Source of the DNA: Microbacterium galbinum
GTDB lineage: Bacteria; Actinomycetota; Actinomycetes; Actinomycetales; Microbacteriaceae
Direction of reading: 5' to 3'
Length of the DNA stretch: 64,000 nucleotides
NCBI RefSeq assembly: GCF_023101185.1
Contig: NZ_CP078077.1
Span: 2,385,630-2,449,629 of the forward strand
Notes under the pieces: model-generated
Database searches by the model: none
Seen by the model: only the letters and a program-made list of their open reading frames with translations
What the model was told of the DNA's origin: nothing
Shown: positions 35,602 through 45,094 of the stretch, piece after piece
Numbering within the stretch: the first letter of the stretch is position 1
Layout: every line of letters begins with the position of its first letter
Translations under genes and position numbers: made by a program

Positions 35602-35988
35602 CTAAGCGACCCAGCAGGTGTTCACCAAACCTGTCGTGGCCTCGGCCACGGTCGGGATGGTGGCGGCGAGGGCCTGCGCGTGGCTGTCGCCGGCGGGGAT
35701 CTCGACGACCTTCCACCCGACCACGCCGAACTCCTCGTCGAGGGCCTCGACGATGCAGACCACGTCCTTGCCCTGCACGCCGGTGATCTGGAACCGCACG
35801 TCGACGCTGTGCTCGTCGACCAGCGTGTATCCCAGGTCGTCGGCATCGACCTGGTTCATCGACTGCGCCACGATGCCCCACCCGTAGCCGCCGACGAGCA
35901 GGATCGCCACGATTCCGGCGATGATCCACGGGGCGCGGCGCCTGCGGGTGCGTCCGTACCGTTCGTCGAGCTGCTCTGGGGTCGTCAC
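35602..35988 (-). CDS. DUF4307 family membrane protein
   Basis: 128 residues: basic N-terminus (ERYGRTRRRRAP), one membrane helix (about 20-42), then an exported beta-rich domain with two cysteines (about residues 78 and 125) likely to form a disulfide. The ending with VNTCW matches DUF4307, an actinobacterial family that regularly neighbours greA. Function is unknown. The GTG 35988 start follows GGGAGA. Divergent from the small membrane protein at 36057. Confidence 0.85.
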   Translation of the reverse strand: MTTPEQLDERYGRTRRRRAPWIIAGIVAILLVGGYGWGIVAQSMNQVDADDLGYTLVDEHSVDVRFQITGVQGKDVVCIVEALDEEFGVVGWKVVEIPAGDSHAQALAATIPTVAEATTGLVNTCWVA

Positions 35989-36056
35989 GCTGCAGGTCTC
36001 CCGATCGTTAGGCTGGTGATTACAGGTTATGCGACCTGCGTACGAAAGGCCGATTC

Positions 36057-36356
36057 ATGCTCGCTCTGTCCGAGACCCCGATGCCGACGCCCACGATGAC
36101 CGTCGACCCGGAGTCCGTCACCCCCGGCTTCGTCGGGTTCGCGGCGATCGTCGTCGTCCTGATCGCCGTCATCCTGCTGATCTGGGACATGAACCGTCGT
36201 ATCCGCCGCGTGCGCTACCGCGAGGAGGTGCGCGACGAGCTCGACGCCGAGGAGGCCGCCCGCGCCGCCGACGAGGCGACCGAGACGGATGCCGACCTGC
36301 CGATCGTGCGCGAGGGCGACGACGATCCTGCAGACGACGGTCCGCGCCCGGCCTGA
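36057..36356 (+). CDS. Small membrane protein with acidic tail
   Basis: 99 residues: a Pro/Thr-rich lead, one membrane helix (about 24-43, VGFAAIVVVLIAVILLIWDM), a short Arg-rich juxtamembrane stretch (NRRIRRVRYREEVRD) and a highly acidic C-terminus. This arrangement predicts N-out, C-in. No family recognised. GAAAGG lies 11 bases upstream of ATG 36057. The small gap to the convergent hemolysin III gene (4 bases) leaves no room for a separate terminator. Confidence 0.7.
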   Translation: MLALSETPMPTPTMTVDPESVTPGFVGFAAIVVVLIAVILLIWDMNRRIRRVRYREEVRDELDAEEAARAADEATETDADLPIVREGDDDPADDGPRPA

Positions 36357-36360
36357 CCGA

Positions 36361-37095
36361 TCAGACGGGTACGCCGAGCGAGGGCGACAGCGGTGCGAGG
36401 GCGATCAGCAGGCACGCCGTCCAGTGGCAGAGGAATGCCAGCACCGTGCACACGTGGAAGATCTCGTGGAAGCCGAAGCGCCCGGGCCACGGGTTCGGCT
36501 TCTTGAGCGCGTAGACGATCGCCCCGCCCGTGTAGAGCAGTCCGCCCACGATGACGAGCACCATCATGGCGACGTTCGCGTTGAGCAGGTCGACGATGTA
36601 CATCACGGCGGCCCAGCCCAGCAGCAGGTAGAGCGCGACGTACAGCCACCGTGGGGCGTGGATCCAGAACACCCGGAACAGGATCCCCAGCAGGGCGCCG
36701 CCCCAGACCAGGAAGAGCAGCAGCGTGCCCTTCTCCGGCGGGAGGGCGAGCGTCGCGAGCGGCGTGTAGGTGCCGGCGATCAGCAGCAGGATGTTCGCGT
36801 GATCGATGCGCTTGAGCACGACCTTGGAGCGCGGGCCCCAGTTGAAGCGGTGGTACAGGGCGGAGTTGCCGAAGAGCAGCAACGATGACGCCATGAACAC
36901 CGCGGCGGCCCACTTGGCGGGCGCTCCCTCCGAGAGCACGATGAGCACGACGCCCGCGGCGATCGCCACGGGGAAGGTGCCGGCGTGGACCCATCCGCGC
37001 CACGAGGGCTTGACCTCGATCACGGCATCGGCTGCGGCAGCCTCCATGAGGGGCAGCTGGGGGAGGTCGGGGCCGGAGTCTTCGGGAGTGCTCAC
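36361..37095 (-). CDS. Hemolysin III family (PAQR-type) membrane protein
   Basis: 244 residues with seven membrane helices. Family motifs are the helix-2/3 SALYHRFNWGP, HANILLLIAGTYTPLA, and FHEIFHVCTVLAFLCHW near the C-terminus, whose histidines would bind zinc as in PAQR receptors. Despite the name, these proteins are not proven toxins; ceramidase-like or lipid-sensing roles are suspected. GTG 37095 is chosen over GTG 37101 because TAGAGT lies exactly six bases upstream of 37095. Confidence 0.9.
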   Translation of the reverse strand: MSTPEDSGPDLPQLPLMEAAAADAVIEVKPSWRGWVHAGTFPVAIAAGVVLIVLSEGAPAKWAAAVFMASSLLLFGNSALYHRFNWGPRSKVVLKRIDHANILLLIAGTYTPLATLALPPEKGTLLLFLVWGGALLGILFRVFWIHAPRWLYVALYLLLGWAAVMYIVDLLNANVAMMVLVIVGGLLYTGGAIVYALKKPNPWPGRFGFHEIFHVCTVLAFLCHWTACLLIALAPLSPSLGVPV

Positions 37096-37101
37096 GTGCA
37101 C

Positions 37102-37107
37102 ACTCTA
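37102..37107 (-). promoter_or_regulatory. -10 element for leaderless hemolysin III gene
   Basis: Minus strand TAGAGT, spacer GTGCAC (6), GTG 37095. It decides between two in-frame GTG starts. Confidence 0.6.
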
Positions 37108-37176
37108 TGCGCGGTGGCATTCCGCCGGCCGTACATGTCCACAGCATCCGCACCGGCGGCGAGGGGGAGGACGCTG

Positions 37177-37182
37177 TAGCGT
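37177..37182 (+). promoter_or_regulatory. -10 element for leaderless uppS
   Basis: TAGCGT, spacer AGGAAG (6), GTG 37189. The GA-rich spacer could also be read as a ribosome site for ATG 37192, but it would be only 3 bases away. Confidence 0.55.
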
Positions 37183-37188
37183 AGGAAG

Positions 37189-37971
37189 GTGATGTCAGGG
37201 GATAACCAGGGGCGTGGGCCGCTGTACCGGCTCTACAGCAACCGGCTGCGCCGCCGCCTCGATCCGGCGTCCGTTCCGCACCACATCGCGATGATGATCG
37301 ACGGCAACCGTCGGTGGGCACGACAGCTCGGCTACGCCACGGCCGCCCACGGACACCGTGCCGGTGCGATCAAGATGCGCGAGTTCCTCGGTTGGTGCGA
37401 TGAACTCGGCGTCCGCGTGGTCTCGCTGTACCTGCTCTCGAGTGACAACCTCCTCAAGCGCGACTCGGCCGAGCTGGCGGATCTGATCGAGATCATCGCC
37501 GATCTCGCCGAGGGGCTGTCGTGGGAGGGCAACTGGCGCGTCAAGCACGTCGGGCGCTCCGACATCCTTCCGACGGATCTCGCCCGGGTCCTCGCCGATG
37601 CCGAGGAGCGCACGAAAGACCACACGGGACTCCACGTCAACCTGGCCGTCGGCTACGGCGGCCGGAACGAGATCGTCGACGCCGTGCGTAGCATCCTGGT
37701 GACGCACGAGGCGTCCGGCGGCACGATGGAGGACCTCGCGGCGCAACTCACACCGGAGATGATCGGGGAGCACCTCTACACCGGAGGACAGCCGGATCCC
37801 GACCTCGTGATCCGCACGAGCGGCGAGCAGCGCCTCAGCGACTTCCTCCTCTGGCAGAGCGCCCATAGCGAGTTCTACTTCGTCGAGGCTCTCGGACCGG
37901 ACCTGCGCGAGGTCGACTTCCTCCGGGCGATGCGCGACTTCGCGGATCGGGACCGTCGTTTCGGGCGGTGA
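37189..37971 (+). CDS. uppS: cis-Prenyltransferase (isoprenyl/undecaprenyl diphosphate synthase)
   Basis: 260 residues. Extends farnesyl or a similar diphosphate with isopentenyl units to the long lipid carrier for peptidoglycan. The catalytic region HHIAMMIDGNRRWAR has Asp38; AHGHRAGAIKMREFLGWCDELGVRVVSLYLLSSDN is the substrate wall; DPDLVIRTSGEQRLSDFLLWQSAHSEFYFV is the C-terminal signature. Actinobacteria have both decaprenyl and short-chain paralogues, so chain length is not fixed by sequence alone. GTG 37189 follows a TAGCGT element. Confidence 0.93.
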   Translation: MMSGDNQGRGPLYRLYSNRLRRRLDPASVPHHIAMMIDGNRRWARQLGYATAAHGHRAGAIKMREFLGWCDELGVRVVSLYLLSSDNLLKRDSAELADLIEIIADLAEGLSWEGNWRVKHVGRSDILPTDLARVLADAEERTKDHTGLHVNLAVGYGGRNEIVDAVRSILVTHEASGGTMEDLAAQLTPEMIGEHLYTGGQPDPDLVIRTSGEQRLSDFLLWQSAHSEFYFVEALGPDLREVDFLRAMRDFADRDRRFGR

Positions 37972-38013
37972 CGGGACGCCCGAGAGGGAGTCGTCGCCGC
38001 GCCGGCATCGTGC

Positions 38014-38019
38014 CAGACT
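38014..38019 (+). promoter_or_regulatory. -10-like element for the class V aminotransferase
   Basis: CAGACT, spacer TACTCG (6), GTG 38026. Weaker than the TANNNT examples but with identical spacing. Confidence 0.4.
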
Positions 38020-38025
38020 TACTCG

Positions 38026-39156
38026 GTGAGCACCATCCACGACTACTTGGCCACGTTCGACGTCGAACCCGGTTATCTCAACTGGGCCGCGTTCGGACCG
38101 CTGTCGCCGTCGGTGCGCGAGGAGGTCTTCGCCGACGCCGACCTCCTCGGCAGCGGACGCCCCGCCTCGCTCGCGCTCGTCGCGGAGCGCGTCACCCAGG
38201 CGCGCGAGGTCGTCGCCGACATCCTGCAGGCGGATGCCGAGGACGTGACGGTGCAGCCGTCGTCGACCCAGGGACTCGCCCAGGCGCTCTACGGCGCACG
38301 GGGCACGGTGATCGCCTCGACCGCCGAGTTCCCCAGCGTCAGCCTGACGCTCGATCGCGCGGCGGCCTTCTCGCAGGGCGCGGTCGTGCCGCGATGGATC
38401 GACCCGGCCGACGGCCGCGTGACCCCGGATGCCGTCGCGGAGGCGCTCGATGACGATGTCACCGCCCTCGCCGTGAGCCACGTCGACTTCCGCACGGGCT
38501 ACCGTGCCGACCTCGCGGCGCTGCGGGAGGTGATCGGCCCGGACCGATTGCTCATCGTCGACGCCGTGCAGTCCTTCGGCATCGTCGACACCGACTTCCG
38601 CGTCGCCGACGTCGTCGTGGGGCACGGTTACAAGTGGCTGCGCGCCGCGCGCGGGACCGGCTTCGCCTGGTTCTCGGATCTGGCGCGCGAGCGCCTCGCC
38701 CCGGTGCTCAGCGGGATCACCGGCACCGAGGGGGAGGGGCTCGCGGTCGACGAGCGCCCTGCGCCCGCGGCATCCGCTCGCGCCTTCACGACCAGCGGTC
38801 CCGACACGCTCGCGGCGGGTCGCCTGGCCGTCGGCGCACGCACCGTGCGCGATGCCGGGATCGCGGCGATCGAGGAGCATCTCGCGGGCCGCGTCGACGC
38901 GGTCATCGAGATCGCCGACCGGCACGGCATCACGGTCGTCTCTCCGCGTGAGCGTGAGCGGCGCGCGGGGATCGTCGCCCTCGCGCCGGAGGAGCCGGCC
39001 CGCCTCGCAGCCGCTCTCGCCAACGCCGGTGTCGTGGTGACCGCTCGTGGTTCGGCGGTGCGGGTGGCCCCGCACGCCGGCACCGACGACGAGACCATCC
39101 GGATGCTCGACGACGCGCTCGCCGGATTCGGCAATGCGACGTTCACCATCGCGTAA
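38026..39156 (+). CDS. Class V PLP aminotransferase/desulfurase-like enzyme
   Basis: 376 residues. The fold-type I pattern includes [17 protein letters not shown] near the cofactor phosphate, [29 protein letters not shown] with the PLP-binding aspartate, and [15 protein letters not shown] with Schiff-base Lys203. The class covers cysteine desulfurases, kynureninases and isopenicillin epimerases; no active-site cysteine loop typical of IscS is visible, so an aminotransferase or lyase is more likely. Substrate unknown. Stands alone between uppS and phoH. Confidence 0.85.
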   Translation: MSTIHDYLATFDVEPGYLNWAAFGPLSPSVREEVFADADLLGSGRPASLALVAERVTQAREVVADILQADAEDVTVQPSSTQGLAQALYGARGTVIASTAEFPSVSLTLDRAAAFSQGAVVPRWIDPADGRVTPDAVAEALDDDVTALAVSHVDFRTGYRADLAALREVIGPDRLLIVDAVQSFGIVDTDFRVADVVVGHGYKWLRAARGTGFAWFSDLARERLAPVLSGITGTEGEGLAVDERPAPAASARAFTTSGPDTLAAGRLAVGARTVRDAGIAAIEEHLAGRVDAVIEIADRHGITVVSPRERERRAGIVALAPEEPARLAAALANAGVVVTARGSAVRVAPHAGTDDETIRMLDDALAGFGNATFTIA

Positions 39157-39213
39157 CACTTCGCTGGCGTGTCGAGCCGGGGAAAAGTCGGCGGCTGGTC
39201 GTACCTTCAAGGC

Positions 39214-39232
39214 ATCGGGCATGGTGCCCGAT
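39214..39232 (+). terminator. Hairpin between aminotransferase and phoH
   Basis: ATCGGGCA-TGG-TGCCCGAT, 8-base perfect stem, 57 bases after the aminotransferase stop. There is no T run, so terminator function is uncertain; it could be leader structure for phoH. Confidence 0.4.
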
Positions 39233-39314
39233 CGGGTCGGCCACAGGCAAGCGACTCGTGACCCCCTGGTCGACTCGTTCGAATAGCCGGGATTCCCCGG
39301 GTCGGGAGTGGGTC

Positions 39315-40697
39315 GTGACCACACGTTCAGCGCAGCAGTCCACCAGCACCGCGCAGCAGTCCACCCGTCAGTCGAATCGACGGGCGTCGTCATCGGATCC
39401 GGATCAGGATCTCCGCACCTACGTCCTCGACACCTCGGTTCTGCTGAGCGATCCGCAGGCGTTCTTCCGATTCGCCGAGCACTCCGTCGTCCTCCCGGTG
39501 GTCGTGATCACCGAGCTCGAGGGCAAGCGCCACGACCCCGAGATCGGATACTTCGCCCGACAGGCGCTCCGGCACCTCGACGACCTGCGCATCGAGCACG
39601 GGCGTCTCGACTTCCCGGTCGAGGTCGGCGAGGGCGGCACGCTCCGGGTGGAGCTCGCCAACACCGACTCCTCGGTGCTTCCCGCGGGCATCCGCCTGAG
39701 CGACAACGACACCCGCATCCTGTCGGTCGCGATGCATCTCGCCCAGGACGGCCAGGACGTCACGATCGTCTCGAAGGACCTGCCGATGCGGGTGAAGGCG
39801 GCGTCGCTCGGGCTCCGAGCCGAGGAATACCTCGCCGAGCAGGCGATCGACTCCGGCTGGACCGGCATCTCGACCCTGAACCTCTCGGGCGACGACATCA
39901 GCGACCTGTACGAGAGCGAGGTCGGCATCAGCGAGGAGGCCCGCGGCCTTCCGGTGAACACCGGCCTCATCATCCACTCGGAGCGGGGTTCCGCCCTCGG
40001 ACGGGTGACCGGGGAGGGCGAGTACAAGCTGGTCCGTGGCGACCGTGACATCTTCGGGATGCACGGGCGCTCGGCCGAGCAGCGGATCGCCATCGACCTG
40101 CTCACCGACCCCGACGTCGGCATCGTCTCGCTGGGTGGTCGTGCGGGTACCGGCAAGTCGGCCCTGGCGCTCTGCGCCGGGCTGGAGGCCGTGCTGGAGC
40201 GGCAGCAGCAGAAGAAGATCATCGTCTTCCGTCCGCTGTTCGCGGTCGGCGGGCAGGAGCTCGGATACCTCCCGGGCGACCAGGGCGAGAAGATGGGGCC
40301 CTGGGGCCAGGCGGTCTTCGACACGCTCGGCTCGGTGGTCTCGGGCAATGTGATGGAGGAGGTCGTCGAACGCGGCATCCTCGAGGTCCTGCCGCTCACG
40401 CACATCCGTGGCCGTTCGCTGCACGACGCCTTCGTGATCGTCGACGAGGCCCAGTCCCTCGAGCGCAATGTGCTCCTCACCGTGCTCAGCCGCATGGGTC
40501 AGAACTCGCGGGTCATCCTCACGCACGACGTCGGTCAGCGCGACAACCTCCGCGTCGGGCGCCACGACGGCATCGCCAGCGTGATCGAAACGCTGAAGGG
40601 ACACGACCTGTTCGCGCACGTCACGCTCATGCGTTCCGAGCGCTCCGCGATCGCGGCCCTGGTCACCGAACTCCTCGAGGGCGGTGAGCTGAGCTAA
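39315..40697 (+). CDS. phoH: PhoH2-type protein: PIN ribonuclease domain plus PhoH ATPase
   Basis: 460 residues. The N-terminal PIN domain begins [12 protein letters not shown] (Asp39) and continues through [21 protein letters not shown] and [12 protein letters not shown], giving the acidic metal site of VapC-like RNases. The C-terminal PhoH domain has Walker [14 protein letters not shown] with Lys281, a DEAQ Walker B, and [41 protein letters not shown]. PhoH2 proteins couple RNA unwinding and cleavage. GTG 39315 follows GGGAG; a Ser/Thr/Gln-rich N-terminal tail (about 4-25) is likely disordered. Ends at a strong terminator. Confidence 0.93.
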   Translation: MTTRSAQQSTSTAQQSTRQSNRRASSSDPDQDLRTYVLDTSVLLSDPQAFFRFAEHSVVLPVVVITELEGKRHDPEIGYFARQALRHLDDLRIEHGRLDFPVEVGEGGTLRVELANTDSSVLPAGIRLSDNDTRILSVAMHLAQDGQDVTIVSKDLPMRVKAASLGLRAEEYLAEQAIDSGWTGISTLNLSGDDISDLYESEVGISEEARGLPVNTGLIIHSERGSALGRVTGEGEYKLVRGDRDIFGMHGRSAEQRIAIDLLTDPDVGIVSLGGRAGTGKSALALCAGLEAVLERQQQKKIIVFRPLFAVGGQELGYLPGDQGEKMGPWGQAVFDTLGSVVSGNVMEEVVERGILEVLPLTHIRGRSLHDAFVIVDEAQSLERNVLLTVLSRMGQNSRVILTHDVGQRDNLRVGRHDGIASVIETLKGHDLFAHVTLMRSERSAIAALVTELLEGGELS

Positions 40698-40721
40698 CGG
40701 TCCGTCTCATCCGAGAAGGCA

Positions 40722-40755
40722 AAGAACGCCGGCCCCGAAAGGGACCGGCGTTCTT
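40722..40755. terminator. Shared terminator between phoH and fumC
   Basis: 15-base stem AAGAACGCCGGCCCC / GGGACCGGCGTTCTT with one mismatch and a GAAA tetraloop, flanked by A and T runs between convergent genes. Confidence 0.88.
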
Positions 40756-40770
40756 GCGTGGTCGGACGGA

Positions 40771-42165
40771 TCAGCCCGGGTGCGTCATCGACAGCAGATC
40801 GAGCTTCTCGTCGAGCTGCTCGAGGGTCAGGTCACCGCGCTCGACGTAGCCGAGGTCGATCACGGCGTCGCGCACCGTGATGCCCTGGGCGACCGCGTGC
40901 TTGGCGATCTTGGCGGCGGCCTCGTAGCCGATCAGCTTGTTCAACGGCGTCACGATCGACGGGCTCATACCGGCGAACGCGGCCGCGCGGTCGAGGTTCG
41001 CCTGCAGGCCGTCGATCGTCTTGTCGGCCAGCACGCGCGAGGCGTTGGAGAGCAGACGGATCGACTCGAGGAGCGCCGTACCCATGACGGGGATGGCGAC
41101 GTTCAGTTCGAACGAACCGGATGCTCCTGCCCAGGCGACGGTCGCGTCGTTGCCGATCACGCGCGCGCACACCATCAGCACGGCCTCCGGGACGACCGGG
41201 TTGACCTTGCCGGGCATGATCGACGAACCGGGCTGCAGATCGGGGATGTGCAGCTCGCCGAGACCCGTGTTCGGGCCGGAGCCCATCCAGCGCAGATCGT
41301 TGTTGATCTTGGTCAGCGAGACGGCGATGGTGCGCAGGGCACCGGATGCCTCGACGAGACCGTCGCGGTTGGCCTGGGCTTCGAAGTGGTCCTTCGCCTC
41401 GGTGATCGGCAGTTCGGTCTCGGCCGCGAGCAGTGCGATGACCTTCTGCGGGAAGCCGAGCGGGGTGTTGATGCCGGTGCCGGTGGCGGTGCCGCCGAGC
41501 GGGACCTCCGCGACGCGGGGGAGCGCCGACTGCACGCGCTCGATGCCGAGACGCACCTGACGGGCGTAGCCGCCGAACTCCTGGCCGAGGGTGACCGGGG
41601 TCGCATCCATGAGGTGGGTACGACCGGACTTCACCGCGTCCTTCCACAGCTCGGCCTTGGCCTCGAGTGCCACGGCGAGGTGGTCGAGCGAGGGGATGAG
41701 CGTGTCGATGAGCGCCTGGGTCACCGCGATGTGCACCGAGGTCGGGAAGACGTCGTTCGACGACTGCGAGGCGTTGACGTGGTCGTTGGGGTGCACGTCC
41801 GCGCCGAGGATGCGCGTCGCCAGCGTCGCGAGCACCTCGTTCATGTTCATGTTCGACGACGTGCCCGAGCCGGTCTGGTAGGTGTCGACCGGGAACTCGC
41901 CGTCGTGGGAGCCGGCGGCGACCTGGTCGGCGGCCTGCGCGATCGCGTCGGCGATGGCGCCGTCGAGCGTGCCGAGCTCCTTGTTGGCGAGCGCGGCGGC
42001 CTTCTTGATCCGGGCGAGGGCTGCGATCTGCGTCGACTCCAGCCCCTTGCCCGAGATCGGGAAGTTCTCGACGGCGCGCTGCGTCTGCGCCCCGTAGAGC
42101 GCGTTCACGGGCACCCGCACTTCACCCATGGTGTCGTGCTCGATGCGGTACTCGGTATCGGTCAT
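40771..42165 (-). CDS. fumC: Class II fumarate hydratase
   Basis: 464 residues. Interconverts fumarate and malate in the TCA cycle without an iron-sulfur cluster. Signatures are [50 protein letters not shown] with the catalytic His, and [11 protein letters not shown] with the catalytic serine loop. ATG 42165 follows a near-perfect AGGAGGG; the start overlaps the carbonic anhydrase stop by 4 bases. Last gene of the xseA-xseB-DUF4245-carbonic anhydrase-fumC operon. Confidence 0.97.
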   Translation of the reverse strand: MTDTEYRIEHDTMGEVRVPVNALYGAQTQRAVENFPISGKGLESTQIAALARIKKAAALANKELGTLDGAIADAIAQAADQVAAGSHDGEFPVDTYQTGSGTSSNMNMNEVLATLATRILGADVHPNDHVNASQSSNDVFPTSVHIAVTQALIDTLIPSLDHLAVALEAKAELWKDAVKSGRTHLMDATPVTLGQEFGGYARQVRLGIERVQSALPRVAEVPLGGTATGTGINTPLGFPQKVIALLAAETELPITEAKDHFEAQANRDGLVEASGALRTIAVSLTKINNDLRWMGSGPNTGLGELHIPDLQPGSSIMPGKVNPVVPEAVLMVCARVIGNDATVAWAGASGSFELNVAIPVMGTALLESIRLLSNASRVLADKTIDGLQANLDRAAAFAGMSPSIVTPLNKLIGYEAAAKIAKHAVAQGITVRDAVIDLGYVERGDLTLEQLDEKLDLLSMTHPG

Positions 42166-42821
42166 TCCGAACCCTCCTGCGTTTCGGGGTCGATCCCCAC
42201 GGTGATGACGGGCACGGCCGTGCCCTCGGCCAGACGGTAGTTGGCGCCGACGATGCCCAGGCGGCCCTCGGCGACGGCGCTGCTGATGATCTCGGACGAC
42301 TGCAGCAGGTCGGCGACGGTGTTGCGCAGGTGCTCCTGGCCGACGAGTTCGGCGTCGATCTCGGCGACCGTCGTGCCGCCGCTCTCGGCGAGCACCTTGC
42401 GCGCGGCCGGGACGATCGGCGCGATCAGCTTCCAGATGTGCGGGGGCACGGGTGCCGCGTCGATCGCGGTGCCGTCGATCGCGGCGCGCACGGCCCCGCA
42501 CGAGTCATGGGCGAGAACCACGATGAGCGGCACGTTCAGCACCGCCACCGCGTACTCGAGGCTCGCGACGATCGATTCGCCGATCACCTGGCCGGCGTTG
42601 CGCACGACGAACAGGTCGCCGAGTCCGAGGTCGAAGATGATCTCGGCCGCGAGACGCGAGTCCGAGCATCCGAACAGGGTGGCGACCGGGTTCTGGGCCT
42701 CGGCGAGTCCCTTGCGGCGGGCGACGTCCTGATTCGGATGCCGCGGCTCCTCGTTCACGAAACGGCGATTGCCGTCGCGCATCTGCTTCCAGGCTGCGGC
42801 CGGGGTCAGGTCGTGCGTCAT
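42162..42821 (-). CDS. Beta-class carbonic anhydrase
   Basis: 219 residues. Zinc enzyme interconverting CO2 and bicarbonate. Metal ligands are clear: Cys52-Asp-Ser-Arg (Asp54-Arg56 dyad) and His105-x-x-Cys108. The N-terminal helix and [16 protein letters not shown] are usual for bacterial enzymes. Both ends overlap neighbours by 4 bases (DUF4245 upstream, fumC downstream), so it is translated with them. It could supply bicarbonate to PEP carboxylase, encoded at 7.1-9.8 kb; this is inference. Confidence 0.95.
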   Translation of the reverse strand: MTHDLTPAAAWKQMRDGNRRFVNEEPRHPNQDVARRKGLAEAQNPVATLFGCSDSRLAAEIIFDLGLGDLFVVRNAGQVIGESIVASLEYAVAVLNVPLIVVLAHDSCGAVRAAIDGTAIDAAPVPPHIWKLIAPIVPAARKVLAESGGTTVAEIDAELVGQEHLRNTVADLLQSSEIISSAVAEGRLGIVGANYRLAEGTAVPVITVGIDPETQEGSE

Positions 42822-43456
42822 GAGGCCTCCGAGAGGGTGCGGATCTGGGGGGTGAGCGAGGCGGCCAGCTCGGCGGTGGAATCGGCCGACCGCGAGCCGT
42901 AGAGCAGCACGTAGTCGTCACCGGCCTGCGTGCCGAGGGCGTAGGAGATGTTCGAGGTCGAGTCGCCGGGAGTGAAGACGTCCCACTCGATGCCGTCGAT
43001 CGTGACGGTGTCGGTGGGGGCCGTCCCCTCGAGGCGCTGCGGTGCCCAGCGGGAATCGGCGTCGAAGGCCTGGGCGACCTTGACGAACCCGCGCTCGTCC
43101 TGGGCGGCAGGGGCGAGCGTGATGTCCCACACGACGGTGGCACCGCTCTGCAGCTCGGCCGCGTTCACCCGCCAGAAGTCGCCGAGTTCGGGCACGATCA
43201 CGGCGCTGTCCATCGTGTTCTCGACGTCGGCGGCGATGCCGGTGAGGTCGACGGACGGCGCGGATGCCGGCTCACCGCGCGGGACGGCGAAGATGATCAC
43301 GGCCAGCACGGCGAGCGTCGCCAGCAGTGCGGCGATGAGGCTGCGCACGGTCTGGCTCGACCGATAGGCCTTGCTCGACGCGGCCTTGCGGGCGGCCGTC
43401 TCCTCCGGGGTCTCGGGGCGCCCGAGTTCCGCGACGATGGGAGCGGGCTTGTTCAT
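42818..43456 (-). CDS. DUF4245 family membrane-anchored protein
   Basis: 212 residues. A cytoplasmic lead, one membrane helix (about 38-58), then an exported domain with [21 protein letters not shown] and [19 protein letters not shown], matching DUF4245. This actinobacterial family regularly sits between xseB and fum/glpX genes; its role is unknown. ATG 43456 was chosen over an upstream in-frame ATG because it overlaps the xseB stop by 4 bases and excludes an Arg-rich shadow. Downstream stop overlaps the carbonic anhydrase start. Confidence 0.88.
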   Translation of the reverse strand: MNKPAPIVAELGRPETPEETAARKAASSKAYRSSQTVRSLIAALLATLAVLAVIIFAVPRGEPASAPSVDLTGIAADVENTMDSAVIVPELGDFWRVNAAELQSGATVVWDITLAPAAQDERGFVKVAQAFDADSRWAPQRLEGTAPTDTVTIDGIEWDVFTPGDSTSNISYALGTQAGDDYVLLYGSRSADSTAELAASLTPQIRTLSEAS

Positions 43457-43683
43457 CGCTCGTCCCCGCCGTCGGCAGCGGCGCGGGCGGCGTCGAGTCG
43501 GCGCTTGGCGCCGAGGAGCCATTCCTCGCAGCGGGCCGCCAGGGCCTCACCGCGCTCCCAGAGCGCCAGCGACTGCTCGAGGGTCGGCGCGCCCTGTTCG
43601 AGTTCGGCGACCACGGTGACCAGCTCGTCACGAGCGGCCTCGAACGTCAGCGTCTCGACAGGGGTATCGTTCAGCGCGCTCAC
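43453..43683 (-). CDS. xseB: Exodeoxyribonuclease VII small subunit
   Basis: 76 residues, the normal XseB size. The sequence [52 protein letters not shown] is the family's two-helix coiled-coil signature. Several XseB chains bind along one XseA to form the single-strand nuclease. It lies 56 bases after xseA and overlaps the DUF4245 start by 4 bases. Confidence 0.95.
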   Translation of the reverse strand: MSALNDTPVETLTFEAARDELVTVVAELEQGAPTLEQSLALWERGEALAARCEEWLLGAKRRLDAARAAADGGDER

Positions 43684-43739
43684 TCCTCCATCCTACGGCG
43701 TGCCGTCGCGATCGGTGAGCGGGCGTGGGCCGCGCTCGA

Positions 43740-45017
43740 TCAGGATGCCTCGGCGATCTCGCCCTCCGACCGCGCGGCCACCGAACCCCGATCGACCGTG
43801 ATGGTCAGGGCGCTTCCGGCCGGGGCATGCGCCGCATCGCGCAGGATCACACCGCCCTCGAGATGCGCGATCGCGTAGCCGCGCGCGAGCGTCGCCGCCG
43901 GTGACAGCGCACGCAGGGATGCCCGCAGTTCGCTCGTGCGGCGACCGGCGGCATCGAGGTGGCGGGTGAGGGTGTCTCGACCCCGCGAGAGCAGCAGCCA
44001 CACCTCCTGCGCGCGGGAGTCGATGATCGGGGCGGGGGAGCGGAGCACGGGGCGCGAGCGCAGCTGTTCGAGCTGCGCGATGTCGTGCGACAGGCGCTGG
44101 GTGAGTCGCGTGGTCGCCCGGGAGCGCAGCTGTCCGATCAGAGCGCGCTGCTCGCCGACATCCGGCACGACCCGCTTCGCGGCATCCGTCGGGGTCGACG
44201 CGCGCAGGTCGGCGACGTCGTCGAGCAGGGGGTGGTCGTTCTCGTGCCCGATCGCACTCACGACCGGCGTCGAGGCGGCGGCGACGGCGCGCACCAGGCG
44301 CTCGTCGCTGAAGCCGAGGAGGGTCTGCGGATCGCCGCCGCCCCGGGCGATGATGATGACGTCGACGTCGGGATCCGCGTCGAGACGGGCGAGGGCCGCC
44401 AGTGTGTCGGGAACGCAGCGCTCGCCCTGCACCGCCGCGTACTCGGTGCGGAAGCGCACCTGCGGCCAGCGCAGCTCGGCGTTGCGGTGCACGTCCTTCT
44501 CGGCGTCGGACCTCTCGCCCGTGATGAGCCCGATCACGTGCGGGAGGAACGGCAGCCGCTTCTTGCGCGCGGGGTCGAAGAGGCCTTCCTGACGCAGCTG
44601 CGCGCGCAGCTTCTCGAGACGCTCGAGCTGGTCACCCAGCCCCACGTGCTTCATCGAGGAGACGGTGAAACTGAAGTCGCCGACCTTCACGAAGTAGTCG
44701 GCCTTGACGGCGGCGACGACGTGATCCCCGATCCCGAGGTCGGCGGGAATGCGCCCTCGAACGCTCGACCACACTCGGATCGAGATCTGCGCATCGGACT
44801 GCACGTCCTTCAGGCGCGCGAAGACGTTGCCGCCGCGGACGTTCCAGGAGGTGATCTCGCCCTCGACCCACACCGTGTTCCAGCGGGCGACGAAGTCCCG
44901 GATGGTGGCGTTCAGCCGGGCGACGGAGGTCGGGGCATCCGCCGTCGAATCGCGGGGCGAGACGGCATCCGCCGGCGGGTTCTCGCCGGGGCCGGTGGCT
45001 GCTTCGAAGACCGTCAT
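43740..45017 (-). CDS. xseA: Exodeoxyribonuclease VII large subunit
   Basis: 425 residues. The N-terminal OB fold (about 30-130: VWVEGEITSWNVRGGNVFARLKD) binds single-stranded DNA; the catalytic domain has GLITGERSDAEKDVHRNAELRWP, IIARGGGDPQTLLGFSDERLVRAV and SAIGHENDHPLLDDVADLRASTPTDAAK, the family's strongest signature. A helical region (about 300-390) binds XseB. ATG 45017 has GAGAG just upstream; longer in-frame starts were rejected. Divergent from ispH, only 77 bases apart. Confidence 0.96.
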   Translation of the reverse strand: MTVFEAATGPGENPPADAVSPRDSTADAPTSVARLNATIRDFVARWNTVWVEGEITSWNVRGGNVFARLKDVQSDAQISIRVWSSVRGRIPADLGIGDHVVAAVKADYFVKVGDFSFTVSSMKHVGLGDQLERLEKLRAQLRQEGLFDPARKKRLPFLPHVIGLITGERSDAEKDVHRNAELRWPQVRFRTEYAAVQGERCVPDTLAALARLDADPDVDVIIIARGGGDPQTLLGFSDERLVRAVAAASTPVVSAIGHENDHPLLDDVADLRASTPTDAAKRVVPDVGEQRALIGQLRSRATTRLTQRLSHDIAQLEQLRSRPVLRSPAPIIDSRAQEVWLLLSRGRDTLTRHLDAAGRRTSELRASLRALSPAATLARGYAIAHLEGGVILRDAAHAPAGSALTITVDRGSVAARSEGEIAEAS

Positions 45018-45082
45018 CTGCTCTCGTCCCTGGGGGTTGTCGTGCGGGGGAGGATTCCCGGCTTTCTCAGGGTGGACGCCGG

Positions 45083-45088
45083 TAGAAT
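45083..45088 (+). promoter_or_regulatory. -10 element for leaderless ispH
   Basis: TAGAAT, spacer CGAGGG (6), GTG 45095. Confidence 0.6.
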
Positions 45089-45094
45089 CGAGGG

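Noticed and set aside
39157-39314. A c-di-AMP (ydaO) riboswitch upstream of phoH, suggested by a CCGGGGAA stretch
   Set aside because: The other conserved blocks of the motif are missing; only a simple 8-bp hairpin is present.
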